Below are positions 18,459 to 28,486 of a stretch of 64,000 nt of DNA, one piece after another. Every line of letters starts with the position of its first letter. Within the stretch, counting starts at the first letter, position 1. The translations under genes were made by a program, and so were the position numbers. Under the pieces are notes generated by a model that saw nothing but the letters and a program-made list of their open reading frames with translations, ran no database searches and was not told where the DNA came from. The stretch comes from DATEOR01 sp963766725 (GTDB lineage Bacteria > Actinomycetota > Thermoleophilia > Gaiellales > Gaiellaceae): the NCBI GenBank assembly GCA_963766725.1, contig CAVYBK010000006.1, forward strand, positions 372,001 to 436,000. Direction: 5' to 3'.

Positions 18459-19279
18459 GAGGTCACTTCCTCGAGGGCGCGTACGACGGCAAGAGCCTCC
18501 ACGTGCTCGCGCACGTCATGGACGCGGAAGATCGTCGCACCGCGCTCGTAGGCGAGCGCTGCGAGGGCCACTCCGGCCGAGACCGTGCCCGTAAGCGCTT
18601 CTTCGTCGCCCAGGAGCCGGCCGAGAAAGCGCTTCCGGGAGGCACCGACCAGCACGGGCCGCCCGAGCGCGACGATCTCGTCCAGGCGGGCGAGCAGCTC
18701 GAGGTTGTGCTCCACGGTCTTGCCGAAGCCGATCCCGGGGTCGAGGCAGATCCGTTCCTCGGCGATCCCGGCCTCGGTCGCGAACTCGAGGCGCTCCTCC
18801 AGGAAGGCCTTCACCTCGGAGACGACGTCGTCGTAGCGCGGGCCCTCCTGCATCGTGCGCGGCTCGCCGAGCATGTGCATCAGGCACAGACAGGCGTCCG
18901 AGTCGGCGACGACGCCCGCGAGCGCGGGCTCGCCCCTGAGCGCCGTGACGTCGTTCACGAGCACCGCCCCCGCCTCGAGAGCCCGGCGCGCGACCTCGGC
19001 TTTCGAGGTGTCGATGGAGACCGGCACGTCGAAGAGCGCGGCGAGGACCGGCTCGACGCGGTCGAGCTCCTCCTCGACCGATACGCCTTCGGAGCCGGGC
19101 CGGGTCGACTCCCCGCCGACGTCCACGATCGCCGCGCCTTCGTCGAGCATCCCGCGCGCCTCCGCGATGGCCGCCTGCGGGTGCAGAAAAGCCCCGCCGT
19201 CCGAGAACGAATCGGGCGTCACGTTGACGACGCCCATCACGCTGGGTCGGGGCAGCAACTCCTCGATGGACTGCTTCAT
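18455..19279 (-). CDS. folP: Dihydropteroate synthase
   Basis: DHPS joins pABA to dihydropterin pyrophosphate and is the sulfonamide target. The ATG at 19279 was chosen because the sequence upstream of it is arginine-rich and unlike the family. The 274-residue enzyme has VMGVVNVTPDSFSDGG (residues 14-29), DVGGESTRPGSEGVS near 52, SIDTSKAEVARRALEAGA, DPGIGFGKTVEHN, and the phosphate-binding ASRKRFLG. The start is divergent from the CpsB-like gene, with only 20 bases between the start codons. Confidence 0.96.
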   Translation of the reverse strand: MKQSIEELLPRPSVMGVVNVTPDSFSDGGAFLHPQAAIAEARGMLDEGAAIVDVGGESTRPGSEGVSVEEELDRVEPVLAALFDVPVSIDTSKAEVARRALEAGAVLVNDVTALRGEPALAGVVADSDACLCLMHMLGEPRTMQEGPRYDDVVSEVKAFLEERLEFATEAGIAEERICLDPGIGFGKTVEHNLELLARLDEIVALGRPVLVGASRKRFLGRLLGDEEALTGTVSAGVALAALAYERGATIFRVHDVREHVEALAVVRALEEVTS

Positions 19280-19287
19280 GGGAGCCC

Positions 19288-19293
19288 TATCCT
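19288..19293 (+). promoter_or_regulatory. Putative leaderless -10 box for the CpsB-like gene
   Basis: TATCCT ends 6 bases before GTG 19300 and lies in the 20-base gap between the divergent folP and CpsB-like starts. It fits the TANNNT leaderless pattern seen elsewhere in the window. Confidence 0.42.
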
Positions 19294-19299
19294 GCCAGA

Positions 19300-20049
19300 G
19301 TGATCGACCTCCACTCGCATGTGCTCCCAGGCGTTGACGACGGCGCGCGAACAATCGAGGACAGCCGAGAGCTTGCCAGCAAGGCGGCGAGCGAAGGCAT
19401 TACCGCGATTGCTGCGACCCCGCACGTCCGTCACGACTATCCGACGACACCCGATCGGATGGAAGCGGAGGTCACAGCGCTCCGAAGAGACTTCTCCGAG
19501 CAGGGGATTCCGGTCGAAATCCTGCACGGCGGCGAGCTCGACCTCCAGGCGATGCGCGCGCTCAGCCAGGATGATCTGCGGCGATTTACGATCGCCCAGA
19601 ACGGCCGTTACCTCCTCGTGGAGTTTCCGTACCGCGGCTGGCCGCTCGATCTCGAACAGACGCTGTTCGATCTGGCACTCAGCGGGTTCGCTCCGATCCT
19701 CGCGCATCCCGAGCGCAACGCAGAGGTACAAGCCGAGCCGGGGCGGCTGAGCTCGTTCGTCGACCGCGGGGGGCTCGTTCAGATCACCGCGGCCTCTCTG
19801 GACGGCCGCATCGGCCGCCGCTCCCGACAGGCCGCACAAGAACTGATCGAAGCCGGTCTTGCCCACGTCTTGGCGAGTGACGCTCACCTCCCGGAGATCA
19901 GGGAGGTCGGTTTGGCGGCCGCCGCCGAAGCCCTGGACGATGAACTCGCTCGGTACCTGACTCAGACGGCCCCGTCTGCCATCGTCGCCGGGGAAGCGGT
20001 TCCTCCGCCTCCGGTGCGAAGACGCCGCCGTCGATTCCTGCGTCGGTAA
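19300..20049 (+). CDS. PHP-domain tyrosine-protein phosphatase, CpsB/CapC family
   Basis: CpsB/YwqE phosphatases dephosphorylate tyrosine kinases that control capsule or exopolysaccharide synthesis. The 249-residue protein has the PHP metal-binding motifs: DLHSHVLPGVDDG (residues 3-15), ATPHVRHDY near 40, the conserved HGGELDL near 75, and ILAHPERN near 130. A late HVLASDAH near 190 completes the trinuclear metal site. The C-terminus is Pro/Arg-rich. No kinase or capsule gene is nearby, so its partner is unknown here. Its stop abuts the ftsH stop (convergent). Confidence 0.88.
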   Translation: MIDLHSHVLPGVDDGARTIEDSRELASKAASEGITAIAATPHVRHDYPTTPDRMEAEVTALRRDFSEQGIPVEILHGGELDLQAMRALSQDDLRRFTIAQNGRYLLVEFPYRGWPLDLEQTLFDLALSGFAPILAHPERNAEVQAEPGRLSSFVDRGGLVQITAASLDGRIGRRSRQAAQELIEAGLAHVLASDAHLPEIREVGLAAAAEALDDELARYLTQTAPSAIVAGEAVPPPPVRRRRRRFLRR

Positions 20050-22008
<1,959 letters not shown>

Positions 22009-22074
22009 AGAGGTTCCTCTAGTGGGTTAACGGTAGCAGCCTGAGTATTCGTTACAGGGACCCGTTCCGGTTCT

Positions 22075-22650
22075 TCAGACCGTGTCCTCCGACTGCGCCG
22101 CGAGCTCGTCCCTGAGGACGCCCACGAAGGGCAGATTTCGGTACCGCTCCGCGAAGTCGAGGCCGTACCCGATCACGAAGCGGTTCGGGATCTCGAAGCC
22201 GACGTACCGGCAGGCGACGTCGTTCTCACGGCGCTCAGGCTTGGTCAAGAGGGCACACACCTCGAGCGAAGCCGGCTCACGGGCCTCCAGGTTGCGGAGC
22301 AGGTAGGACAGGGTCAGTCCGGAATCGATGATGTCTTCGACGACGAGCACGTTTCTACCTTCGATCGAGACGTCGAGATCCTTGAGGATCCGAACGACCC
22401 CGGAGGAGTCGATTCCGGCTCCGTAGCTCGAGATCGCCATGAAATCGACCTCGCAGGGGATGTCGATCGAGCGCATCAGGTCGGCCATGAAGAAGATCGC
22501 GCCCTTGAGGACGCCGATGAGGAGCAGGTCCTCGCCGCGGTAGTCGTCCGAGATCTGGGCGCCGAGCTCGGCGATGCGGCTGTGCAGCGTCTCCTCGTCG
22601 ATGAGGATCTCGCTGACGGCAGCGGAGAGCTCGTTCCTCACCTGGTTCAT
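22075..22650 (-). CDS. hpt: Hypoxanthine phosphoribosyltransferase
   Basis: Hpt salvages hypoxanthine and guanine into IMP and GMP. The ATG at 22650 was chosen because upstream sequence is arginine-rich and overlaps tilS out of phase. The 191-residue enzyme has the PRPP-binding motif VLVVEDIIDSGLTLSYLL near residue 95, the LKGAIFFMADL region near 43, and FVIGYGLDFAERYRNLPFVGVL near 160. The ATG overlaps the tilS stop (ATGA), so the two are coupled. The order tilS-hpt-ftsH is standard. Confidence 0.96.
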   Translation of the reverse strand: MNQVRNELSAAVSEILIDEETLHSRIAELGAQISDDYRGEDLLLIGVLKGAIFFMADLMRSIDIPCEVDFMAISSYGAGIDSSGVVRILKDLDVSIEGRNVLVVEDIIDSGLTLSYLLRNLEAREPASLEVCALLTKPERRENDVACRYVGFEIPNRFVIGYGLDFAERYRNLPFVGVLRDELAAQSEDTV

Positions 22651-23651
22651 TCGCGCTCCTCTCCGACAGCGCCCTCCCAGCCGGGCGCCGTGGCGATGCC
22701 GGGGACGACGACGACCTCGTCGCCCTTGACGACGAGGGGCCAGGCCTCGCGCTCGGAGCGCGGCACCTTGGCGTCGACGAAGAGGTCCTGGATCTTCTTG
22801 CCGCGCGACGCCAGCCGATCGCCGGCCCGCCACGACCTCACCCAGAGGCCGTCGCGGTTCGGGCGCAGGCGCCAGGGGCCCCAGGAGACGGGCCCGTCCA
22901 GCCGGACGGGCGCTCGCTCGAGCCAGACGCTCCCATATTCCCTTACCGCCACCCGGCCGTCACCTAGGTCTACTCGCTTGGCTCCTGCCTGCGAGGCGAG
23001 CAACTCTAACAGCGCTCTCTCGATCGGCCTAGGCAGCTCAGCGGGCGGTTCCGCGGCGCGCAGGACGTTCTCCTCTGCCGCGGGATGGAGGCGGCGGAGC
23101 GCGGGCAGGATCTCCCGGCGGATCAGACCCCGCAGGGTTTCGTCGTTCGTCGAGTCGACGCGGAAGTCGAGGCCCTCGGCGCGGCAGTAGGCCTCCGTCT
23201 CGTCGCGCCACACCGACAGGAGCGGCCTGACGACGCCGTCCTCGCGCTTCGCGCGGATTCCTGTGGTCGTCCCGCTCGCGGCGAGCCGGTAGAGGACGGT
23301 CTCGACCTGGTCGGACGCGGTGTGCCCGGTGGCGCGAAGCCGGTCTCCCGCGAAGGCGTAGCGAAGGTCCCGGAGCTCTTCCTCGGAGCCGCCATTCAGC
23401 GGCGGAGCGTCGACCACCTCGGCGCCGAGACGCTCACGGCAGAAAACCGCATCCTCCTCGGACTCGGCCCCGCGGAGCCTATGGTTGACGTGGAGCGCGC
23501 CGACGCGGTAATCGAGGGCCCCAAGCGCATGCCAGAGGCATGTCGAGTCCGGGCCACCTGAGACCAGGCAGACAACGTCCCCGCCCGGCGGAACCAAGTC
23601 GTACCGGCGGATGTGCTCTTCGATCTGCGCGCGAAGCGCAGCGGCGTCCAC
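22647..23651 (-). CDS. tilS: tRNA(Ile)-lysidine synthase
   Basis: TilS modifies the wobble C of tRNA-Ile(CAU) with lysine so that it reads AUA. The 334-residue protein starts at GTG 23651. It has the PP-loop SGGPDST near residues 31-37 and the LHVNHRLRGAESEEDA region near 54. The HTASDQVETVLYRLAASG segment lies near 107, and C-terminal substrate-binding domains follow. Size is in the normal actinobacterial range. It overlaps hpt by ATGA. Confidence 0.95.
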   Translation of the reverse strand: MDAAALRAQIEEHIRRYDLVPPGGDVVCLVSGGPDSTCLWHALGALDYRVGALHVNHRLRGAESEEDAVFCRERLGAEVVDAPPLNGGSEEELRDLRYAFAGDRLRATGHTASDQVETVLYRLAASGTTTGIRAKREDGVVRPLLSVWRDETEAYCRAEGLDFRVDSTNDETLRGLIRREILPALRRLHPAAEENVLRAAEPPAELPRPIERALLELLASQAGAKRVDLGDGRVAVREYGSVWLERAPVRLDGPVSWGPWRLRPNRDGLWVRSWRAGDRLASRGKKIQDLFVDAKVPRSEREAWPLVVKGDEVVVVPGIATAPGWEGAVGEERE

Positions 23652-23680
23652 GAACCAATTTTACGGCGTAACCGCCCGGC

Positions 23681-24172
23681 TCAGAGCAATGGTCCGACAT
23701 CGCACCCTTGCTTGTAGAGGGCCGGCTGGGCCTGCGTGAGAACGTCGTGGGCGAAATTGGCGAGCCCGTACGCGCGGTACATGCGCTCGCCGGCGTCGCC
23801 GCCCTTGGCCTGAATCGTGACGGCGGTGCCGTACTCCTGGAACATCGCGTCCAGGTAGCGCTGAGCGGTCTTGAGCGAGGGATCCTTGGGGTCGGTGTGC
23901 TGGATGCGCACGGCCGAGTCGAAAGCCTGCTGGGAGACGTCCTTGGCCTCGACCGCGCCGCTCTGGTAGTCCGCGTTGAGGACACCGAGACCGGCCATGT
24001 CCGTCGACGCGGTCTGGATGAACTTCTGGTCCGTGGGGCCACAGCTGTGCCCGTGCACGCTCCGGCTGCCACCGCAGCCGCTGGAGAGCGCAACGAGAAC
24101 GAGCGTCGCCGCAATGACGCCGATCCGCCGCAAGATGGACGGATCATCGGCGGCGAGGTCGCGCGCCGCCAT
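23681..24172 (-). CDS. Lipoprotein of unknown function
   Basis: A 163-residue predicted lipoprotein. The lipobox LSSGC places the lipidated Cys at residue 33 after a hydrophobic stretch (VIAATLVLVALS). The mature part is mostly helical, with conserved-looking FIQTASTDMAGLG and a late Cys (DVGPLL end preceded by QGC). No enzymatic motif is seen. The ATG at 24172 is preceded by a GTG; either gives a signal peptide. It lies between tilS and a GNAT gene and is probably a separate unit. Confidence 0.72.
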   Translation of the reverse strand: MAARDLAADDPSILRRIGVIAATLVLVALSSGCGGSRSVHGHSCGPTDQKFIQTASTDMAGLGVLNADYQSGAVEAKDVSQQAFDSAVRIQHTDPKDPSLKTAQRYLDAMFQEYGTAVTIQAKGGDAGERMYRAYGLANFAHDVLTQAQPALYKQGCDVGPLL

Positions 24173-24206
24173 CACCCGTTCCGGTGTCGCTACGTGGCGA
24201 TCGTCA

Positions 24207-24992
24207 CTACTCGAAGATGAGCGAGCGGTAGGCGCCGACGCGGCGCATGCCGATCGAGTCATAGAGGGCGATGGCGGGCGCGTTCTCGGGCCGCACGAAG
24301 AGGCAGACGGACGGAGTGCGCGCGAGCAGAAGGCGGCACAGGTCGGCGAGGCCGCGTTTCCCGTAGCCCTTGCCCCGCACGGAGGGGTCGACCCAGACCT
24401 GCTGCAACTGGACAGTGCGGTCCGTCCAGGCGGACGCCTCGGCCTTGAAGAGGACCGTCCCACCCTCCTCCCAGAGCCAGCTGCGGCCCTCCTCGATCTG
24501 CATCCGGGTACGCCACTCGAAGAGCGCCGGGTCGCGGGCATAGGCGTCGATGCCGACCTCCTCGAGGAACGCCGCCGCCGAGGTGCGGATGAGGAGGCCG
24601 AGGTCGTGAAGGGTGGCCGCGCGAATCGCCGAGCCGCCGGCTGCGGGCTCCTCGTCGAGGACGTAGACGGGCTGTCCAGGCCGGTCCTCGCGAACGTCCG
24701 GGAGGTGGTCGCGCGCCGCCTCCCAGAGGTCGGTGACCGCGCGCTCGTCGCCGATCAGCATGCGCGGCCTCGAGCGCGCGGCGATCTTCGCGAAGGCTCC
24801 CGCCCCTTCGCCCGAAGGGACGAGGTTCGCCCCGAGGTGGCAGACGGCGACGAGCTCCCCTCCGTCCCGCAGCGCGGCGAAGCGGCCCAGGCCGCGCCGC
24901 GCGACGTCCTCCAGGAAGACCCGTTCGATCGGCTCTCGCGCGCAGAAGTCGAGGATCTCCTCGAGCGATGGCCGCTTGACCAGGCGCGGCAT
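24207..24992 (-). CDS. DUF4081-GNAT acetyltransferase
   Basis: A 261-residue protein of two parts. The N-terminal about 110 residues match the DUF4081 module often fused to actinobacterial acetyltransferases (EPIERVFLEDVARRGLG). The C-terminal GNAT domain has LQQVWVDPSVRGKGYGKRGL near residue 200, containing the acetyl-CoA-binding RGKGYG, and VCLFVRPENAPAIALYDSIGM near the end. The target is unknown; a protein or small-molecule amine is possible. The ATG at 24992 is divergent from deoD, 20 bases away. Confidence 0.83.
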   Translation of the reverse strand: MPRLVKRPSLEEILDFCAREPIERVFLEDVARRGLGRFAALRDGGELVAVCHLGANLVPSGEGAGAFAKIAARSRPRMLIGDERAVTDLWEAARDHLPDVREDRPGQPVYVLDEEPAAGGSAIRAATLHDLGLLIRTSAAAFLEEVGIDAYARDPALFEWRTRMQIEEGRSWLWEEGGTVLFKAEASAWTDRTVQLQQVWVDPSVRGKGYGKRGLADLCRLLLARTPSVCLFVRPENAPAIALYDSIGMRRVGAYRSLIFE

Positions 24993-25012
24993 TGCCGGGG
25001 ACGATAACCCGC

Positions 25013-25723
25013 ATGCCCATACATGTTCGAGCTGAGAAAGGCGACTACGCAGAGGCGTGCCTCGTTCCCGGCGACCCCCTGCGCGCCAAGTACATCGCAG
25101 AGAACTTCCTGGAAGGAGCCGAGCAGAAGAACTGGGAGCGCGGGATGCTCGGCTACACCGGCACCTTCAACGGCAAGCCCGTCTCCGTGCAGTCCACCGG
25201 AATGGGCTGCCCGTCGGCCGCGATCGTGATCGAGGAGCTTCACATGCTCGGCGTGAAGCGGATCCTCAGGATCGGCACGTGCGGCGGCCTGCAGCCCGAC
25301 CTGAAGCTCGGGGACCTCATCGTCGCCGTCTCGGCCGTTCCACAGGACGCGACGGCGATCCACTACCTCGCCGGCGAGTCGCACACGCCGACGGCCGACT
25401 GGGACCTCGTGCACGGCGCCGTCCACGCGGCAAAAGAGCTCGGCAAGCCCGTGCGGGTCGGGCCGATCGTCTCGAGCGACATCTTCTACGACCCAGACAA
25501 GGAGCGGGCCCAGCGCTGGTCCGACCGTGGCATCCTCGCCGTCGAGATGGAAGCCGCCGTGCTCTTCACCCTGGGGGCGCTGCGCGGCTTCAAGGCGGGC
25601 TGCCTCCTCACGGTCAGCGACGTCGTCGTCGAAGGCGAGTTCGTGCGCATCTCGGACGAGGAGATGAAGGCGGCCGTCGACCAGATGACCGAGCTCGCGC
25701 TCGGCACGGTCACCGCCGGTTGA
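25013..25723 (+). CDS. deoD: Purine nucleoside phosphorylase DeoD-type
   Basis: DeoD cleaves purine nucleosides with phosphate in nucleoside salvage. The start at ATG 25013 (MPIHVRAEKGDYAE) is favoured over ATG-equivalent 24992, which lies over the GNAT start. The 236-residue enzyme has CLVPGDPLRAKYIAE near residue 16, STGMGCPSAAIVIEEL near 63, RIGTCGGLQ near 84, and VEMEAAVLF near 172. The sequence ends on TGA, within which the TTG start of the next gene lies. Both are in one transcription unit. Confidence 0.93.
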   Translation: MPIHVRAEKGDYAEACLVPGDPLRAKYIAENFLEGAEQKNWERGMLGYTGTFNGKPVSVQSTGMGCPSAAIVIEELHMLGVKRILRIGTCGGLQPDLKLGDLIVAVSAVPQDATAIHYLAGESHTPTADWDLVHGAVHAAKELGKPVRVGPIVSSDIFYDPDKERAQRWSDRGILAVEMEAAVLFTLGALRGFKAGCLLTVSDVVVEGEFVRISDEEMKAAVDQMTELALGTVTAG

Positions 25724-26637
25724 GCGACACCGTCTTCCTCGTCAACCCCGCCTCGGCGAACGGCTCGACCGGGCGCGCCTGGCCCGAGATCGCGCACAGA
25801 GCGGCCGCGGCGGGCCTGGAGGGCGAGACGCTCTTCAGCGAGGGCCCGGGCGGGATCGCCCACGTCGCCGAGCGCGCAGCCGGGATGGGAGCGAGGCGCG
25901 TCGTGGTCGTCGGCGGGGACGGGACCGTGAACGAGGCGGCCAACGGCCTTCTCTCCGTCGGAGCCGGCAAGGAGGTCGAGCTCGCCGTCATCCCGCGCGG
26001 CACCGGGACGGACTTCGTGCGGACCTTCGGGATCCCGACGAAGGTCGACGAGGCGATCGCGGTCGCACGCGACGGCGCCGTGCGCGCGATCGACGCGGGC
26101 AAGGTCTCCTACCGAGCCTGGGACGGCTCGGAGAGAAGCGCGTTCTTCGTCAACGTCGCAAGCGCAGGCATGAGCGGCGCAGTGGCGATGCGGGCGAACT
26201 CGACGTCGAAGGCGCTCGGCGGCAAGGCGTCGTTCCTCTGGGCGACGCTGGCCGTCTTCGCCCGCTGGCAGAACGTCGAGGTCTCCGTGGACGTCGGCGA
26301 CGAGCACCGCGAGGGCAGCATGCTCGACGTCATCGTGGCCAACTGCGAGTGGCTCGGAGGCGGGATGCACATGACGCCGAACGCAAAGCCGGACGACGGC
26401 GTCTTCGACGTCCTCCTCATCGGGGACGTGACGAAGCGCGACCTCGTCCAGACCCTGCCGAAGATCTACCGCGGAACGCATCTCCCGCACCCGAAGGCGG
26501 AGGAGCTCCGCGGCGCGACGGTGCGCGTCGATGCCGAGACCCCGCTCCCCGTCGAGCTGGACGGCGAGCAGCCCGGGACGACGCCCGCGACCTTCGAGGT
26601 CGTGCCGGGCGCCCTCCGCCTGCGCGTCCCCTCCTAG
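25720..26637 (+). CDS. Diacylglycerol kinase-family lipid kinase
   Basis: A 305-residue member of the DAGK_cat / YegS-BmrU family, which phosphorylates lipid hydroxyls with ATP. The TTG start at 25720 overlaps the deoD TGA (TTGA) and gives VFLVNPASANG, the family N-terminus. The nucleotide motif VVVGGDGTVNEAANGL is near residue 65, VIPRGTGTDFVRTFGI near 93, and the DAGK C-terminal motif GGGMHMTPNAKPDDGVFDVL near 210. The actual lipid substrate is unknown. It converges on the lysine-rich protein gene, sharing 4 bases at the stops. Confidence 0.88.
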   Translation: MSDTVFLVNPASANGSTGRAWPEIAHRAAAAGLEGETLFSEGPGGIAHVAERAAGMGARRVVVVGGDGTVNEAANGLLSVGAGKEVELAVIPRGTGTDFVRTFGIPTKVDEAIAVARDGAVRAIDAGKVSYRAWDGSERSAFFVNVASAGMSGAVAMRANSTSKALGGKASFLWATLAVFARWQNVEVSVDVGDEHREGSMLDVIVANCEWLGGGMHMTPNAKPDDGVFDVLLIGDVTKRDLVQTLPKIYRGTHLPHPKAEELRGATVRVDAETPLPVELDGEQPGTTPATFEVVPGALRLRVPS

Positions 26638-27077
26638 GAAGCGCTCGAGCCGCGTCCGGTGCCGCCGCCGATGGAGCGGCCGGGCGAGGGCGACGGAGCC
26701 TTCTCCGCGTCCTTCTTGACCGTGGTGCGCTTCTTCGCGGTCGGAGCCTTCTTCGTCTCGGCCTTCTTGGCCGTGGTCTTCTTGGCGGCCGGCTTGGCCG
26801 CCGACGTGTCTGTCGACTCGAGCTTCGCCAGCCGGCGCTCGAGCCGCTCGATCTGCTTACGGAGCTCCTTGAGCTCGTCCGCAGCGGCGAGCCCGGCCTG
26901 CGCGACCGCGCCGCGCGCGCTCTGGTCGATCCTGGTCTTCGCGTCCATGACCCTGCTGAGCGCGTCGGTCACGCGCGGGTTCTTGCCCAGCTCCTCGACG
27001 AGCCGGGTAACCGCTTCCTCGCCCCGTCCGGCAAGCCGGTTCACCACCCCGCCGTCGCTCGGTTTCTTGCTTGCCAT
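26634..27077 (-). CDS. Histone H1-like Lys/Ala-rich protein
   Basis: A 147-residue protein of two parts. The N-terminal about 90 residues are predicted helical and coiled-coil (LKELRKQIERLERRLAKLES). The C-terminus is a tail of AAKK/AKK repeats like histone H1 (AKKTTAKKAETKKAPTAKKR), ending in Gly/Ser. Such tails usually bind nucleic acid or polyanions, so DNA compaction is possible but unproven. A phasin-like or coiled-coil scaffold role is an alternative. Start ATG has GGAGGG upstream. Next to a DUF4349 lipoprotein on the same strand. Confidence 0.75.
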   Translation of the reverse strand: MASKKPSDGGVVNRLAGRGEEAVTRLVEELGKNPRVTDALSRVMDAKTRIDQSARGAVAQAGLAAADELKELRKQIERLERRLAKLESTDTSAAKPAAKKTTAKKAETKKAPTAKKRTTVKKDAEKAPSPSPGRSIGGGTGRGSSAS

Positions 27078-27128
27078 GAAATCCCTCCGTTCGGTTTCGA
27101 AGGGACCTTACCCGCACCTGCGCGACGG

Positions 27129-27998
27129 CTAAGCGTGTGCGAGACGCCTCCTGATCACGCGGCCGACGAGGAAGCCGAGGCCGAGCAGGATCAGCACGGG
27201 CGCGGCGACGGCAATCCCGATGAAGAGCCAGCCGACGACGGTGAGGAACGCCGAGCCTGCAGTCGCCCACGCAGCGACGATCTTGAAGCCGCCGTCCTTG
27301 GGGGCGACGACGCCGAGCTCGTGCATGCTCATCGAGATCGTCGCGAACGCGACTCGGTTGTCGAGGTACTGGAGGCGGCCACGGGCCTGCTCCAGGTCGA
27401 GCTGCACCTGGGAGAGCTGGTTCTGGACCGCGAGCGCGGCAGGCACGTCGTCGGCTCGCTGCAGGAGCTCCAGCAACTGTGCCTCGACCGCGCGCAGCTG
27501 GCGGATCCGCGCGTTCAGGTCGACGAACTCCTTCGAGACGTCCTGGCCGCTCTCTTCGAGCGACTCGACCTTGCCGAGCTCCCGCAGGCGCGAAAGCGCG
27601 CTGTCGTAGCTTTCGGCGGGGATCCGGAGGACGAGCGAGCCCTCGGCGATCCGCTTGCCACTGCCCTGAGAGGCAAACGACTCGACGACGAAGCCGGCGT
27701 ATGAGTCGGCGACCGCGTGCGCCTCACCCACCTTGTCCTCGAAGCTTCCATGCGCGATCCCGAGACGAAGGCTCGCGGTCTTCACGACCTGCGGCCCCAC
27801 CTGCGGCACGGCCGAGGAAGAGACCGCACGGTCGCTCGCCTTCGAACCGCCTCCGCCGGGGCTCGCCTCGGCGGATCCTTCCGCGACGTCGCCGCCGCCG
27901 CCGGTCCCGCCGGACGCGGCGTTGTCGGAGTTTCCTGAATTGCACGCGGCAACCGCGAGTGCGAGAACGAGTGGGACGAGCAGCGCCAGCTTCTTCAT
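27129..27998 (-). CDS. DUF4349 lipoprotein
   Basis: A 289-residue membrane-anchored lipoprotein. The ATG at 27998 was chosen because AAGGAGG lies 6 bases upstream. The lipobox AVAAC gives lipidated Cys19, then a Gly/Ser-rich linker. The DUF4349 core follows, with the QVVKTASLRLGI start near residue 75 and a coiled coil (VEAQLLELLQRADDVPAALAV) near 180. One C-terminal membrane helix (about 245-270) is followed by a basic tail. The family is thought to be envelope-associated, but function is unknown. Upstream of the thioesterase gene, which is on the other strand. Confidence 0.85.
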   Translation of the reverse strand: MKKLALLVPLVLALAVAACNSGNSDNAASGGTGGGGDVAEGSAEASPGGGGSKASDRAVSSSAVPQVGPQVVKTASLRLGIAHGSFEDKVGEAHAVADSYAGFVVESFASQGSGKRIAEGSLVLRIPAESYDSALSRLRELGKVESLEESGQDVSKEFVDLNARIRQLRAVEAQLLELLQRADDVPAALAVQNQLSQVQLDLEQARGRLQYLDNRVAFATISMSMHELGVVAPKDGGFKIVAAWATAGSAFLTVVGWLFIGIAVAAPVLILLGLGFLVGRVIRRRLAHA

Positions 27999-28063
27999 CT
28001 CTGCCTCCTTGAGCGCCATGACGCTTGCTTCGACACGCGGAAGGCTGAGAAAGTTCCCGGCCC

Positions 28064-28486
28064 ATGGACGGCTACCACTTCTCCGTCGACGTACGCGTTC
28101 GCTTCAGCGAGACCGACGCGCAGGGAATCGCGAACAACGCCGTCTACCTGAACTGGTTCGAGGTCGCGCGCGTCACCTACCTCGCGCGCTTCCCGGGCGG
28201 CTACCGCGGGCTCATCGAGTCGGGCGTCGAGGCACTCACGATCGAGGCCTACGTCCGCTACCTCGCGCCGTGCGGCTTCGACGACGAGCTACGGATCCAC
28301 ACGCGCGTGACACATTTGCGCGGAGCGCGGTTCCGCTTCGAATACGTGATGGAGCGGTTGAACGAGCCGCAGACGAGGATCGCCGAAGGCTGGACGGGCC
28401 ACGCCTGCGTCGATGCGACGACGCTGCGCCCGACCCGGATGCCGACCTGGCTGGCCGAAGGGATCGCCGAAGTCGAACGCGGCTAA
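28064..28486 (+). CDS. Acyl-CoA thioesterase, hotdog fold (YbgC/4HBT type)
   Basis: Hotdog thioesterases hydrolyse acyl-CoA. The 140-residue protein has the 4HBT active-site motif RVRFSETDAQGIANNAVYLNWFE (residues 10-32; seen as RFSETDAQGIANNAVYLN), with the conserved Asp followed by the substrate-facing YLNWFE. It lacks the acyl-carrier docking elements I would expect in FabZ, so YbgC-type is preferred. The 3' end overlaps the VanW gene by 4 bases on the opposite strand. Confidence 0.83.
   Translation: MDGYHFSVDVRVRFSETDAQGIANNAVYLNWFEVARVTYLARFPGGYRGLIESGVEALTIEAYVRYLAPCGFDDELRIHTRVTHLRGARFRFEYVMERLNEPQTRIAEGWTGHACVDATTLRPTRMPTWLAEGIAEVERG

Noticed and set aside
22651..22833. A 61-residue Arg-rich N-terminal extension on Hpt
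   Set aside because: It reads tilS in another phase; the ATG at 22650 overlaps the tilS stop and begins the conserved protein.
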